Of a stretch of DNA of 35,468 nt, positions 25,687 through 32,912 are shown one piece after another. The DNA comes from Faecalibacterium sp. CAG:74 (GTDB lineage Bacteria > Bacillota > Clostridia > Christensenellales > Aristaeellaceae). Location of the stretch: the NCBI GenBank assembly GCA_000437595.1, contig FR899802.1, positions 1-35,468 of the forward strand, written 5' to 3'. The position numbers were made by a program, and so were the translations under genes. The notes beneath the pieces are model-generated. The model was not told where the DNA came from. It ran no database searches and worked only from the letters and a program-made list of their open reading frames with translations. Positions within the stretch are counted from its first letter, which is position 1. Each line of letters opens with the position of its first letter.

Positions 25687-25976
25687 GGGGGACCCAAGGG
25701 GCTTCGCCCCTTGACCCCACAAGGGAGTTCCTCCCTTGACCCTTCTTCGCGATTGAGTTGGTAACGACTGCATACAACATCCGCGTGTTTATTGTGGGGA
25801 GACCCAAGGGGCTTCGCCCCTTAGACCCCACCAGAGGCTCTGCCTCTGGACTCCGCGAAGGGTCTTCGACCCTCTCGACACCCTTTTCGCGATTGCGTTG
25901 AACGCTCTCTCATGCTGTATCCGCGTGTTGATGCAGGGGTTTCGCCTCTGCCCAAAAGCACAAATTATATATAGAA
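25687..25976. repeat. Tandem class 2 chained-hairpin repeats
   Basis: Two consecutive units start with GACCCAAGGGGCTTCGCCCC near 25690 and 25800. Each is a chain of small stems (CAAGGGAGTTCCTCCCTTG; CCAGAGGCTCTGCCTCTGG; AGGGTCTTCGACCCT) ending in CGCGATTG and CCGCGTGTT. The second runs into a broken class 1 start (GGGGTTTCGCCTCTGCC) and the ATTATATATAGAA word at 25964-25976. This fills the gap between the GntR gene and 26041. Confidence 0.85.
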
Positions 25977-25992
25977 CGAAACACCCCAGAAC

Positions 25993-26036
25993 AGGAAAAA
26001 CCAGCGCAGCATTTCGCTTTCACGCTGGTTTTTCCT
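25993..26036 (-). terminator. Terminator hairpin, probably bidirectional
   Basis: A 14-bp stem AGGAAAAACCAGCG (25993-26006) / CGCTGGTTTTTCCT (26023-26036), ending 4 bases before the stop codon of the cyclo-ligase-like gene. It also faces the end of the GntR transcript. Confidence 0.8.
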
Positions 26037-26040
26037 ATAT

Positions 26041-26796
26041 TCACTTGCAATGCACCTTGCACCAAAGCTCCTGAATCGGCGGAATCTGCTCCCGCATTCC
26101 GGGCGCAAGGCGGCTCCAGATAATCCCCTTTGATGGACGCGGATACTCGTGCCGTGTCTCAATCAGGCGCGTCGGGGTCACGATGTAGTCAATCGCCGTG
26201 TCGTAATCCTCCACCGTCACATCGACATCCACCACCTGCACATCATGCCCTGCGCCGACAATCGCGGTCGTTTCGTCGCACAGCCCGACAGTCGAGAGCA
26301 TCGCGTACTCAAGGTCGAAATAGCCGTGACCCTTGCCGAAGCGGATGCCGCTGGGCGTAATCGCGGAAGCGCCCGTCACCATCATGTCGATATGCCCGAC
26401 AGCTTCCTTCAACTGCGCCAGCGTCTGATGCTTCCAGTAGCGGGATACGCCATCCAGCAGCGACGCGATTTCCTCTTTGCCCTCCGGAATCTGACCGGGG
26501 CGAATGAGGAAGAAGCCGCGCGTAATGCCGTAGTTGGTCATCACGACGGTCTTTTTGTCGCGGAAAGCCTGTTCCCGCAGGGTTTCAAGGTTGTTGTCCG
26601 GCGTAATGAAAATCACGCGGGCGTTTTTGTACATATCCGTCGCGGTCAGCAGCGCCGTGCCCTTTTCGCTGCCCTCATAGTCGCAAATGAACTCGGAAAA
26701 CTGCCAGCTGAACTTGCTGTCCGGCTTGGCGACACGCAGCAGCTCCTCCCAGATCTGCACGCGGGCTTCCTTGGCGTCGAGCTTCTTCTCCATCAT
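26041..26796 (-). CDS. 5-formyltetrahydrofolate cyclo-ligase family protein
   Basis: 251 aa, longer than the usual 180-200 aa enzyme but with the conserved core IRFGKGHGYFDLEYAML and DYIVTPTRLIET near the end. The family converts 5-formyl-THF to 5,10-methenyl-THF with ATP in one-carbon metabolism; longer members of the COG0212 group are less well characterised. GGAGGAG lies just before ATG 26796, with a second ATG one codon later. The N-terminal basic ATP-binding motif of classical enzymes is not obvious (MMEKKLDAKEARVQIWEELL). It is a single-gene unit with its own terminator and no clear link to the flanking sugar genes. Confidence 0.82.
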   Translation of the reverse strand: MMEKKLDAKEARVQIWEELLRVAKPDSKFSWQFSEFICDYEGSEKGTALLTATDMYKNARVIFITPDNNLETLREQAFRDKKTVVMTNYGITRGFFLIRPGQIPEGKEEIASLLDGVSRYWKHQTLAQLKEAVGHIDMMVTGASAITPSGIRFGKGHGYFDLEYAMLSTVGLCDETTAIVGAGHDVQVVDVDVTVEDYDTAIDYIVTPTRLIETRHEYPRPSKGIIWSRLAPGMREQIPPIQELWCKVHCK

Positions 26797-26894
26797 GCTA
26801 CTCCTCCAGTTCGGAAATTGTTACCCGAAACAGTGTAGCGCGAAGAAACGCTTTTGTCAAGTATAACATATGCTGATTTGTAGACAGGTTTGTA

Positions 26895-27773
26895 TCATTC
26901 CTGTTCTTTTTCCGCCTGATGCAGCGCACTCCTCCGGTACTGCATCGGACTTTGCCCGACGGCGGCGGAAAATCGCGCGGAAAAATTGCTCGCATCCCCG
27001 AAACCAACTTCCCGCCCGATTTCGGACACGCTGCGGTCTGTCAGCGCCAGCAGCGCCTTCGCCTGCGTGATGCGGGTGCTGATGAGGTAGTTGTAAGGCG
27101 TCGTACCCATATAGCGGCGGAAGAGGCGCAGGAAGTAGCTGCGGCTCATGTGCGCCTGACGCAGCAGGTCATTCAGTGACAGCGGCTGATTGTACTTCTC
27201 GCGGATGGTCTGCGCCGCCTGCTGGATCACCTGCTGATTGCTCTCCGTCTGCTCCTGATTCAACAGCCCCTGCGCGCACAGCGTCAGCAGCTGATGCAGC
27301 GCCAGCGACACTTGCAGCATACTGTCCACCGTGCCGCTCTCCAGCTCGGCGAAAATCGTCTTGAACTGTTCTTCCACTTTCTGGTCTGTTAGCGTAATCG
27401 GGGTCAATTTTCCCTCCGGAATAAGCCATTCCGCCATTGCCGCCACGCCTGCGCCGTCCAGATGCACCCAATCGTGGTGCCAGCAGTGCTGACCGGGGGC
27501 AGTCGCGTACCGCTGGGGTTTGCGGCAGTCCATCAGCAGCGCCTGCCCCGCGCGCAGCAGCACCCGGTCATCCCCCTGCTCAATCAGCCCCGCGCCGCGC
27601 AGGGTGTAAAACAGCAGGTAACTCTCCTTGTGCGTGCGGGCGGTCGAAAAATGCTCCTGCGCCAGATACTGCCCCGCCTCGGTGCATACATACGGCTGCC
27701 CCATCGCGGACGCGCCCGGCGTCGTCCGCAGCCAGATACTTTCCGGCAAGACATCCATCGTGTAGGTCAGCAT
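26895..27773 (-). CDS. AraC-family regulator, probable activator of the rhamnose genes
   Basis: 292 aa. ATG 27773 is chosen because GGAGG lies 6 bases upstream; earlier ATG codons overlap the RBS. Residues about 15-110 form an AraC-type cupin ligand-binding domain (GRPQ-like GAGLIEQGDDRVLLRAGQALLMDC, QHCWHHDWVHLDG). Residues about 190-285 hold two HTH motifs (LSLNDLLRQAHMSRSYFLRLFRRYMGTTPYNYL; RSVSEIGREVGFGDASNFSARFSAAVGQSPMQYRR). It is divergent from rhaB, like RhaS/RhaR-type regulators in many bacteria, so the ligand is probably L-rhamnose. A TATAAT box on the minus strand (27808-27803) lies about 30 bases upstream of the start. Confidence 0.9.
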   Translation of the reverse strand: MLTYTMDVLPESIWLRTTPGASAMGQPYVCTEAGQYLAQEHFSTARTHKESYLLFYTLRGAGLIEQGDDRVLLRAGQALLMDCRKPQRYATAPGQHCWHHDWVHLDGAGVAAMAEWLIPEGKLTPITLTDQKVEEQFKTIFAELESGTVDSMLQVSLALHQLLTLCAQGLLNQEQTESNQQVIQQAAQTIREKYNQPLSLNDLLRQAHMSRSYFLRLFRRYMGTTPYNYLISTRITQAKALLALTDRSVSEIGREVGFGDASNFSARFSAAVGQSPMQYRRSALHQAEKEQE

Positions 27774-27848
27774 GTGCATCCTCCCCATGCTCTTTTGTCC
27801 ATATTATACACCAAATTTCGCTTGATTTCTACGGGTTCGGCATTTTTT

Positions 27849-27918
27849 GCAAAGTAGACTTTTCACAAAGAATCAGCTACCTTTGCGCATGGCAGAATTC
27901 GCCTTCCTGCGCTATAAT
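27849..27918 (+). promoter_or_regulatory. rhaB promoter with a probable AraC-type operator
   Basis: A perfect TATAAT (27913-27918) with a poor -35 (TGGCAG) suggests activator dependence. Upstream lies an inverted repeat GCAAAGTAG (27849-27857) / CTACCTTTGC (27877-27886), perfect except for one extra base. The second arm would lie about 40-50 bases upstream of the transcription start, where AraC activators normally bind. Confidence 0.6.
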
Positions 27919-27956
27919 GAAAGCAGTTCAGAACGTTGACACCAAGGAGGTATTTC

Positions 27957-29252
27957 ATGCAGCGCATTTTTCTGGCGATTGACATCGGCGCATCATCCGG
28001 GCGGCACATCGTCGGCATCGAGGCGGACGGTGCGCTCCAAACAGACGAGGTTTACCGCTTCCCGAACGGGGTACAGCGCGAAAACGGGCATCTCATCTGG
28101 GACATCGAGGGCATTTTCCAGCACGTCAAGGCGGGCATCAAGGCAGCGTTTGCGAAGTATCCGCACATCGACAGCCTGTCCATCGACACTTGGGCGGTGG
28201 ATTACGTCCTGCTGAAGGACGGCGCGGCGCTTCTCCCCTGCCACGCCTACCGCGACGAGCGCACGCAGGCGGTGATTGACGAGGTGCATCAGCATATGCC
28301 TTTCGCCGAGCTGTACCGCCGCACGGGCATTCAGTTTCAGCCCTTCAACAGCATTTATCAGCTCTACGAGGACGCGAAAACCGGGCGTTTGCAGCAGGCG
28401 GACGACTTCCTGATGGTGCCAGAATACCTGCTGTACCGGCTTTGCGGCGTGAAGGCGCGCGAGTACACAAACGCGACCTCGACCGGGCTGGTCAGCGCCG
28501 CGACGAAGGAGTACGACCCGGAGATTCTGCGTGCCTTGTCCCTGCCGGCGCGCCTTTTCCCTCGCCTGACGCAGCCGGGCACGGTGCTTGGGCAATTGAC
28601 GCCAGACGTCGCCCGCGAAGTCGGCGGACAGACCAGTGTCGTCCTCTGCGCGACGCACGACACCGCCAGCGCCGTCGAGGGCATCCCGATGGCGGAGAAC
28701 GCCCCGTTCCTCTCCTCCGGCACATGGTCGCTGCTCGGTGCGAAGATTCCCGCCCCGATTACGACCCCCGAAAGCATGGCGTGCAACTTCACGAACGAGG
28801 GCGGCGTGGGGTACATCCGCTATTTGAAGAACATCATGGGCTTGTGGATTGTGCAGTGCATCCAGAAGCAATTAGGCATTTCCTTCGCGGAAATGGTGAA
28901 TCTGGCACGGACGAGCCATTACGAGCAGATTTTCAACGTCAACGACCCGCGTTTCAGCGCACCGGAGGACATGGCGGCGGAAATTCGCGCTGCGCTCTCT
29001 CCCGCCCCGGAAACAGACGCCGACCTCATCCGCAGCGTGTACGTCTCGCTGGCGCACAGCTACGGCGAAGCGATTCGCGAATTGGAGCGCCTGACGGGTC
29101 AGACGTGGGAGAAGCTGTACATCGCCGGCGGCGGCGCGAAGAATGCGCTGCTGAACGAGCTGACCGCGCAGTACACAGGCAAGGAAGTTGTTGCGCTTCC
29201 GATTGAAGCGACGGCGCTGGGGAATCTGAAAATCCAGCGCGAAATTCGCTGA
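27957..29252 (+). CDS. rhaB: L-rhamnulokinase, apparently short at the C-terminus
   Basis: FGGY-family kinase that phosphorylates L-rhamnulose at O-1. ATG 27957 has AAGGAGG at 6 bases. 431 aa; usual enzymes have about 460-490. Present are the N-terminal phosphate loop AIDIGASSGR, SIDTWAVDYVLL, the catalytic Asp region CATHDTASAVEGIP, LSSGTWSLLG, and IAGGGAKNALLNELTAQYTGKEV. It stops soon after EATALGN with KIQREIR, where relatives continue for some 30-50 residues of helices. No frameshifted remainder was found downstream, and a mobile-looking repeat begins about 55 bases later. Activity may or may not be kept. Confidence 0.92.
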   Translation: MQRIFLAIDIGASSGRHIVGIEADGALQTDEVYRFPNGVQRENGHLIWDIEGIFQHVKAGIKAAFAKYPHIDSLSIDTWAVDYVLLKDGAALLPCHAYRDERTQAVIDEVHQHMPFAELYRRTGIQFQPFNSIYQLYEDAKTGRLQQADDFLMVPEYLLYRLCGVKAREYTNATSTGLVSAATKEYDPEILRALSLPARLFPRLTQPGTVLGQLTPDVAREVGGQTSVVLCATHDTASAVEGIPMAENAPFLSSGTWSLLGAKIPAPITTPESMACNFTNEGGVGYIRYLKNIMGLWIVQCIQKQLGISFAEMVNLARTSHYEQIFNVNDPRFSAPEDMAAEIRAALSPAPETDADLIRSVYVSLAHSYGEAIRELERLTGQTWEKLYIAGGGAKNALLNELTAQYTGKEVVALPIEATALGNLKIQREIR

Positions 29253-29308
29253 TTTTAGCATTTTTTCATGCGGCAAACGCCATTTCCCAGAGAATAATGC
29301 TTTCATGC

Positions 29309-29560
29309 AGGGGATTTCGCTCCTGCGGGAGCGACAAGGGGGCTTTCCGCTCGCCCCCTTGACCCCTTCGGGCGCACTCCCATGTTACTGGTCGGTTATG
29401 TTTATTGGCATTTAGTTAGTGGGAAAAAGGTACACAAACTAAAAAACCTTCTAAATAAAAATCAAGCAACAACCGGAGGGCGTGCGAAGAAGTCCAGAGG
29501 GCGACCGCGGACTTTGTCCGTTTTCATTGCCCTCTGGAAGCATGGAAGTTACCAGTAAGT
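29309..29560. repeat. Composite inverted-repeat element, copy 3, between rhaB and rhaA
   Basis: Left block: CGCTCCTGCGGGAGCG, then stem CAAGGGGGC (29335-29343) / GCCCCCTTG (29353-29361). Right block, inverted, long-loop form: CCAGAGGGC (29494-29502) / GCCCTCTGG (29529-29537). Centre: TTTAGTTAGTG (29411-29421) / CACAAACTAAA (29433-29443) with one mismatch. TTACTG-TCGGT-ATGTT before the centre is shared with copy 1. It fills the rhaB-rhaA gap. Confidence 0.78.
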
Positions 29561-29617
29561 TAGCAAAGTCAACTATGGCATCCAGCCAAAAAATCAAAAC
29601 AGACAGGAGGATTCCCC

Positions 29618-30877
29618 ATGAGCTACCAAGAAGCCAAGCAAAAATACGCTGCCATCGGCGTAGATACCGACGCTGCCATCGCGCGCCTCAAAACCGTGCC
29701 GATTTCCCTCCATTGCTGGCAGGGCGACGACGTTCGCGGCTTCGACACCGACCCCAGCAAGCCCCTGACCGGCGGCATCCAGACCACCGGCAATTACCCC
29801 GGCCGCGCCCGTACCCCTGAAGAACTGATGGCGGACATCGACGTTGTCCTCTCCCTCTGCCCCGGCACGAAGAAAATCAACCTCCACGCCTCCTACGCCA
29901 TCTTCGACGAGGAAAACCCGTGGGTTGACCGCGACAAGCTCGAACCCAAGCACTTCCGCAAGTGGGTGGATTTCTGCAAGGCGCGCGGGCTGGGCGCGGA
30001 TTTCAATCCGACCTACTTCTCCCACCCCATGTGCGACCCGCTGACGCTCTCCAGCCCGAACGAGGAGACCCGCCGCTTCTGGATTAACCACGGCAAGGCG
30101 TGCATCCGCATCAGCCAGTACCTCGCCGAGGAGCTGGGTCAGCCCTGCACGATGAATATCTGGACGGGCGACGGCTTCAAGGACGTCCCTGCCGACCGCA
30201 AGGGCCCGCGCGACCGCTACCGCGCCAGCATCGACGAAATTCTCTCCGAGCCGTATGACTTTCATCTCGTCAAGCCCTGCATCGAGAGCAAGGTGTTCGG
30301 CATCGGCGTGGAAGCCTACACCGTCGGCAGCGCGGAATTTGCCCTCACCTACGCCGCATACAACCGCGACAAGTGCATCCCGCTGATGGACAACGGTCAT
30401 TATCACCCGACCGAGGTCGTCAGCGACAAGATTCCCGCGCTGCTGGCGTTCTTCCCGGAAATCGCCCTGCACGTCACCCGCCCGATTCGCTGGGACAGCG
30501 ACCATGTGGTGCTGCTGGACGACGAGACGAAGGAAATCTGCAAGGAAATCGTGCGCTGCGGCGGGCTGGATGGGCGCGTCAACATCGCCCTGGACTACTT
30601 CGACGCCTCCATCAACCGCATTTCCGCGTGGACGGTCGGCTTCCGCAACGTACAGAAGGCGCTCCTGTCCGCCCTGCTGACCCCGAACGACGCCCTGCGT
30701 GCCTTGCAGGACGAGCAGCGCTTCACCGAGCTGATGGTGCGTCAGGAAGCCCTGAAAACCATGCCCTTCGGCGACGTGTGGGACGAATACTGCCGTTCGT
30801 GCAACGTTCCCGTCGGCATGGACTGGTTCGAGACGGTGCAGAAGTACGAGCACGACGTGCTTTCCAAGCGCGTGTGA
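29618..30877 (+). CDS. rhaA: L-rhamnose isomerase
   Basis: 419 aa, full length for the family; converts L-rhamnose to L-rhamnulose in the cytoplasm with manganese or similar metal. Conserved blocks: VPISLHCWQGDDVRGFD, GGIQTTGNYPG, INLHASYAIFDE, GLGADFNPTYFSHPM, NIWTGDGFKDVPADRKGPR, PCIESKVFGIGVEAYTVGS, DNGHYHPTEVVSDKI, and RPIRWDSDHVVLLDDETKEI with metal and substrate ligands. AGGAGG lies 7 bases before the ATG. It follows rhaB but is parted from it by an inverted-repeat element, so it may have a separate or processed transcript. Together with rhaB and rhaD it gives dihydroxyacetone phosphate and L-lactaldehyde. Confidence 0.97.
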   Translation: MSYQEAKQKYAAIGVDTDAAIARLKTVPISLHCWQGDDVRGFDTDPSKPLTGGIQTTGNYPGRARTPEELMADIDVVLSLCPGTKKINLHASYAIFDEENPWVDRDKLEPKHFRKWVDFCKARGLGADFNPTYFSHPMCDPLTLSSPNEETRRFWINHGKACIRISQYLAEELGQPCTMNIWTGDGFKDVPADRKGPRDRYRASIDEILSEPYDFHLVKPCIESKVFGIGVEAYTVGSAEFALTYAAYNRDKCIPLMDNGHYHPTEVVSDKIPALLAFFPEIALHVTRPIRWDSDHVVLLDDETKEICKEIVRCGGLDGRVNIALDYFDASINRISAWTVGFRNVQKALLSALLTPNDALRALQDEQRFTELMVRQEALKTMPFGDVWDEYCRSCNVPVGMDWFETVQKYEHDVLSKRV

Positions 30878-30884
30878 TGCGAAG

Positions 30885-31046
30885 GTTTCCAAAGGGCGAC
30901 CGCAGACTTCGTCTGTTTTCATTGCCCTTTGGTCGCGCCCGCAGGCGCGAAATCCCTTGCAACAATAGCAGCCAATAAACAGTAGTGTGCACCCCGAAGG
31001 GGTCGAGGGGGCGATCGGAAAGCCCCCTCGTCGCCTCCGCAGAGGC
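30885..31046. repeat. Two hairpin-repeat blocks in the same orientation
   Basis: Block 1 (long-loop form): CCAAAGGGC (30889-30897) / GCCCTTTGG (30924-30932), then GCGCCCGCAGGCGC. Block 2: ACCCCGAAGGGGT, then CGAGGGGGC (31004-31012) / GCCCCCTCG (31022-31030) and CGCCTCCGCAGAGGCG, ending at about 31046 where the EF-G-like fragment begins. Both are in the inverted orientation, unlike the paired copies. Confidence 0.82.
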
Positions 31047-31574
31047 GTTCACCACGCCGCGGAAGGTCGGGCCTTTGCCCAGCGGCAGCAGAATCGGCAC
31101 GACACAGTTGCCGTACTTCGCGCGCAGCTGCGACGAAATCTTGTCGAAGTCCGCGTGATCGCGATCCATCTGGTTGATAATAAACATGCGCCCCAGACCT
31201 TGCGCACCGGCGTAATCCCACGCCTTTTCCGCGCCGACGGACAGTCCGCCGACCGCGTCGATGACGATAACGGCCGTCTCCACCACGCGCAGAGGGCCGA
31301 TCATTTCGCCCACGAAGTCAAAATAACCCGGCACGTCCACCACGTTGATAATCTTGCCGTTCCAGTCCACAGGGGCGGTTGCGGCGCTGATGGAGCACTT
31401 CCGGCGCGTTTCTTCGGGGTCGAAGTCCGTCATGGTCGTGCCGTCTTCCACACGGCCCTGACGATCCACTAATCCGGCAGCGTAGAGCATGGCCTCGGTC
31501 AGCGTGGTCTTGCCCTCGCTGCCATGTCCTATGAGGGCGATGTTGCGAATGTTTGTCGTGATATAGTCTGCCAT
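31047..31574 (-). pseudogene. 5' fragment of an EF-G-like translation GTPase gene
   Basis: Encodes about 176 residues of a G domain: Walker A GHGSEGKTT, DVPGYFDF (G3) and NQMDRDHADF (G4, usually NKxD). The usual RGITI switch is RKCSI, the divergent EF-G-like paralogue type. The ATG has GGAGGAG upstream and an extended -10 at 31657. Homology stops after PTFRGVVN exactly where a hairpin repeat begins; the frame then reads through repeat sequence. The remaining domains are absent here. A gene holding the later part of the same type of protein, 33989-35468, lies on the same strand but upstream, so this is not one gene split by an insertion. It looks like a truncated duplicate. Confidence 0.88.
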
Positions 31575-31656
31575 GATACTCTCCTCCGTTCAAATTCTTT
31601 CATGTTTTTATCCTATTTCCGGGCTGCCCTTCGGCTTTTTCCCGGATGTTGTTTTG

Positions 31657-31665
31657 ATTATATCA
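31657..31665 (-). promoter_or_regulatory. Extended -10 promoter element of the EF-G-like fragment
   Basis: On the minus strand TGA-TATAAT (31665-31657), an extended -10 as at 3468-3476, with no good -35. The start would be about 75 bases before the ATG. The fragment may still be transcribed. Confidence 0.5.
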
Positions 31666-31791
31666 TGATTTTCGCCAAAAGAAAAGAGTGTTTTTTCGTC
31701 ATTTTGCATCTTTGTACGATTTCAACAAAACAGTGCTGGTTTATCCGGGTTTTTATCGCCCAGAAACGCCATTTGTATAGTAAAACGCAAC

Positions 31792-31839
31792 AAAAAAGCA
31801 GGGCGAATCGCTCCCCTTTCCGGGTTGATTCGCCCTGCT
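31792..31839 (-). terminator. Orphan terminator upstream of the EF-G-like fragment
   Basis: On the minus strand AGCAGGGCGAATC (31839-31827) and GATTCGCCCTGCT (31809-31797) form a perfect 13-bp stem followed by TTTTTT. No minus-strand gene ends here: the next upstream features are a repeat and rhaD on the other strand. The 31575-32034 gap holds this terminator, the promoter at 31657, a degraded repeat at 31923, and nothing else I recognise. Confidence 0.8.
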
Positions 31840-31922
31840 TACTTATGCTGTTTTCGGCTGACCTATACCAAGTTTTTTTGATTATAACCAATGTAACTTA
31901 ACCCCAAAAGTATGGGAGTGTC

Positions 31923-31985
31923 GAACCGAAGGGGTCGATCGGAAAGCCCCCTCGTCGCCTCCGCAGAGGCGATTCCCCCTGCAAA
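31923..31985. repeat. Degraded hairpin-repeat copy upstream of rhaD
   Basis: GAACCGAAGGGGTCGATCGG followed by AAGCCCCCTCG and CGCCTCCGCAGAGGCG. Compared with the copy at 31004, the left stem arm (GAGGGGGC) has been lost, so the main hairpin cannot form while the small one can. It ends about 50 bases before rhaD. Confidence 0.75.
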
Positions 31986-32034
31986 AATCAAAACCAAGAA
32001 ACAGTTCTTTATCAGGATAGGAGGATAAACAATT

Positions 32035-32862
32035 ATGAGCATTCTCGATTTGGACATCATCAAGGGCTACATCCGCATGTGCACCGACGGCTGGAACCAG
32101 GGCTGGCACGAGCGCAACGGCGGCAACCTCACCTACCGCATGAAGGACGAGGAAGTCGCGCAGTGCCGCCCCTACTTCCGCGCAACCCCCGGCGAATGGG
32201 TGAACATGGGCGTTCAGGCAGACAACCTCGCGGGCGAATACTTCATCACCACCGGTTCGGGCAAGTACTTCCGCAACGTCGAACTCGACCCCGAACACAA
32301 CATGGGCATCGTCGAAATCAACGACAAGGGCGACAGCTGGCGCATCGTCTGGGGGCTGGAAGGCGGCGCGCGCCCGACGAGCGAGTTCCCCAGCCACTTC
32401 ATGAACCACTCCGTCCGCAAGGCGGCGACGAATGGCGCGAACCGCGTCATCTACCACTGCCACGCCACCAACGTGATTGCCATGACCTACATTCTGCCGC
32501 TGACCGACCGCGATTTCTCCCGCGCCCTGTGGCAGAGTGCGACGGAATGCCCAGTCGTGTTCCCGGAAGGCGTCGGCGTCTGCCCGTGGATGGTTCCCGG
32601 CGGCGCGGCGATTGCCATGGCGACATCCGAGCTGATGAAGCACTATCAGGCGGCTGTCTGGGCGCAGCATGGGCTGTTTGCCTCCGGCCCGGACTTTGAC
32701 ATCACGTTCGGTCTGGCGCACACCATCGAGAAGAGCGCTGAAATCTACATCAAGGTGCTGTCCGCGGGTCAGGGCAAAATCCGCCAGACCATCACGGACG
32801 ACGATCTGCGCGCGATTGCGCATGATTTCGGCGTGACGATTAACGAGAATTTCCTCGACTAA
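32035..32862 (+). CDS. rhaD: L-rhamnulose-1-phosphate aldolase
   Basis: 275 aa class II zinc aldolase, splitting L-rhamnulose 1-phosphate to dihydroxyacetone phosphate and L-lactaldehyde. The zinc ligands fall at H141, H143 (YHCHATN) and H212 (AQHGLF), and the catalytic Glu at E117 (TSEFPSH), the same numbering known for the E. coli enzyme. The phosphate-binding ERNGGNLTYR lies near the N-terminus. AGGAGG is 9 bases before the ATG. It is cut off from rhaA by about 1.2 kb carrying repeats and a backward EF-G-like fragment, so it probably has its own promoter, which I could not locate. No lactaldehyde reductase or rhamnose mutarotase gene is seen. Confidence 0.96.
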   Translation: MSILDLDIIKGYIRMCTDGWNQGWHERNGGNLTYRMKDEEVAQCRPYFRATPGEWVNMGVQADNLAGEYFITTGSGKYFRNVELDPEHNMGIVEINDKGDSWRIVWGLEGGARPTSEFPSHFMNHSVRKAATNGANRVIYHCHATNVIAMTYILPLTDRDFSRALWQSATECPVVFPEGVGVCPWMVPGGAAIAMATSELMKHYQAAVWAQHGLFASGPDFDITFGLAHTIEKSAEIYIKVLSAGQGKIRQTITDDDLRAIAHDFGVTINENFLD

Positions 32863-32912
32863 GCTGATTTTTCCGGGACGCAGGGCATGTTCAAGTTCAG
32901 CGGAGGGAAACG

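Noticed and set aside
18717..25976. CRISPR array
   Set aside because: The repeats are hairpin chains without regular unit and spacer lengths, and no cas gene is near.
29230..29310. Frameshift as the cause of the short rhamnulokinase
   Set aside because: No other frame after EATALGN continues with kinase-like sequence before the repeat.
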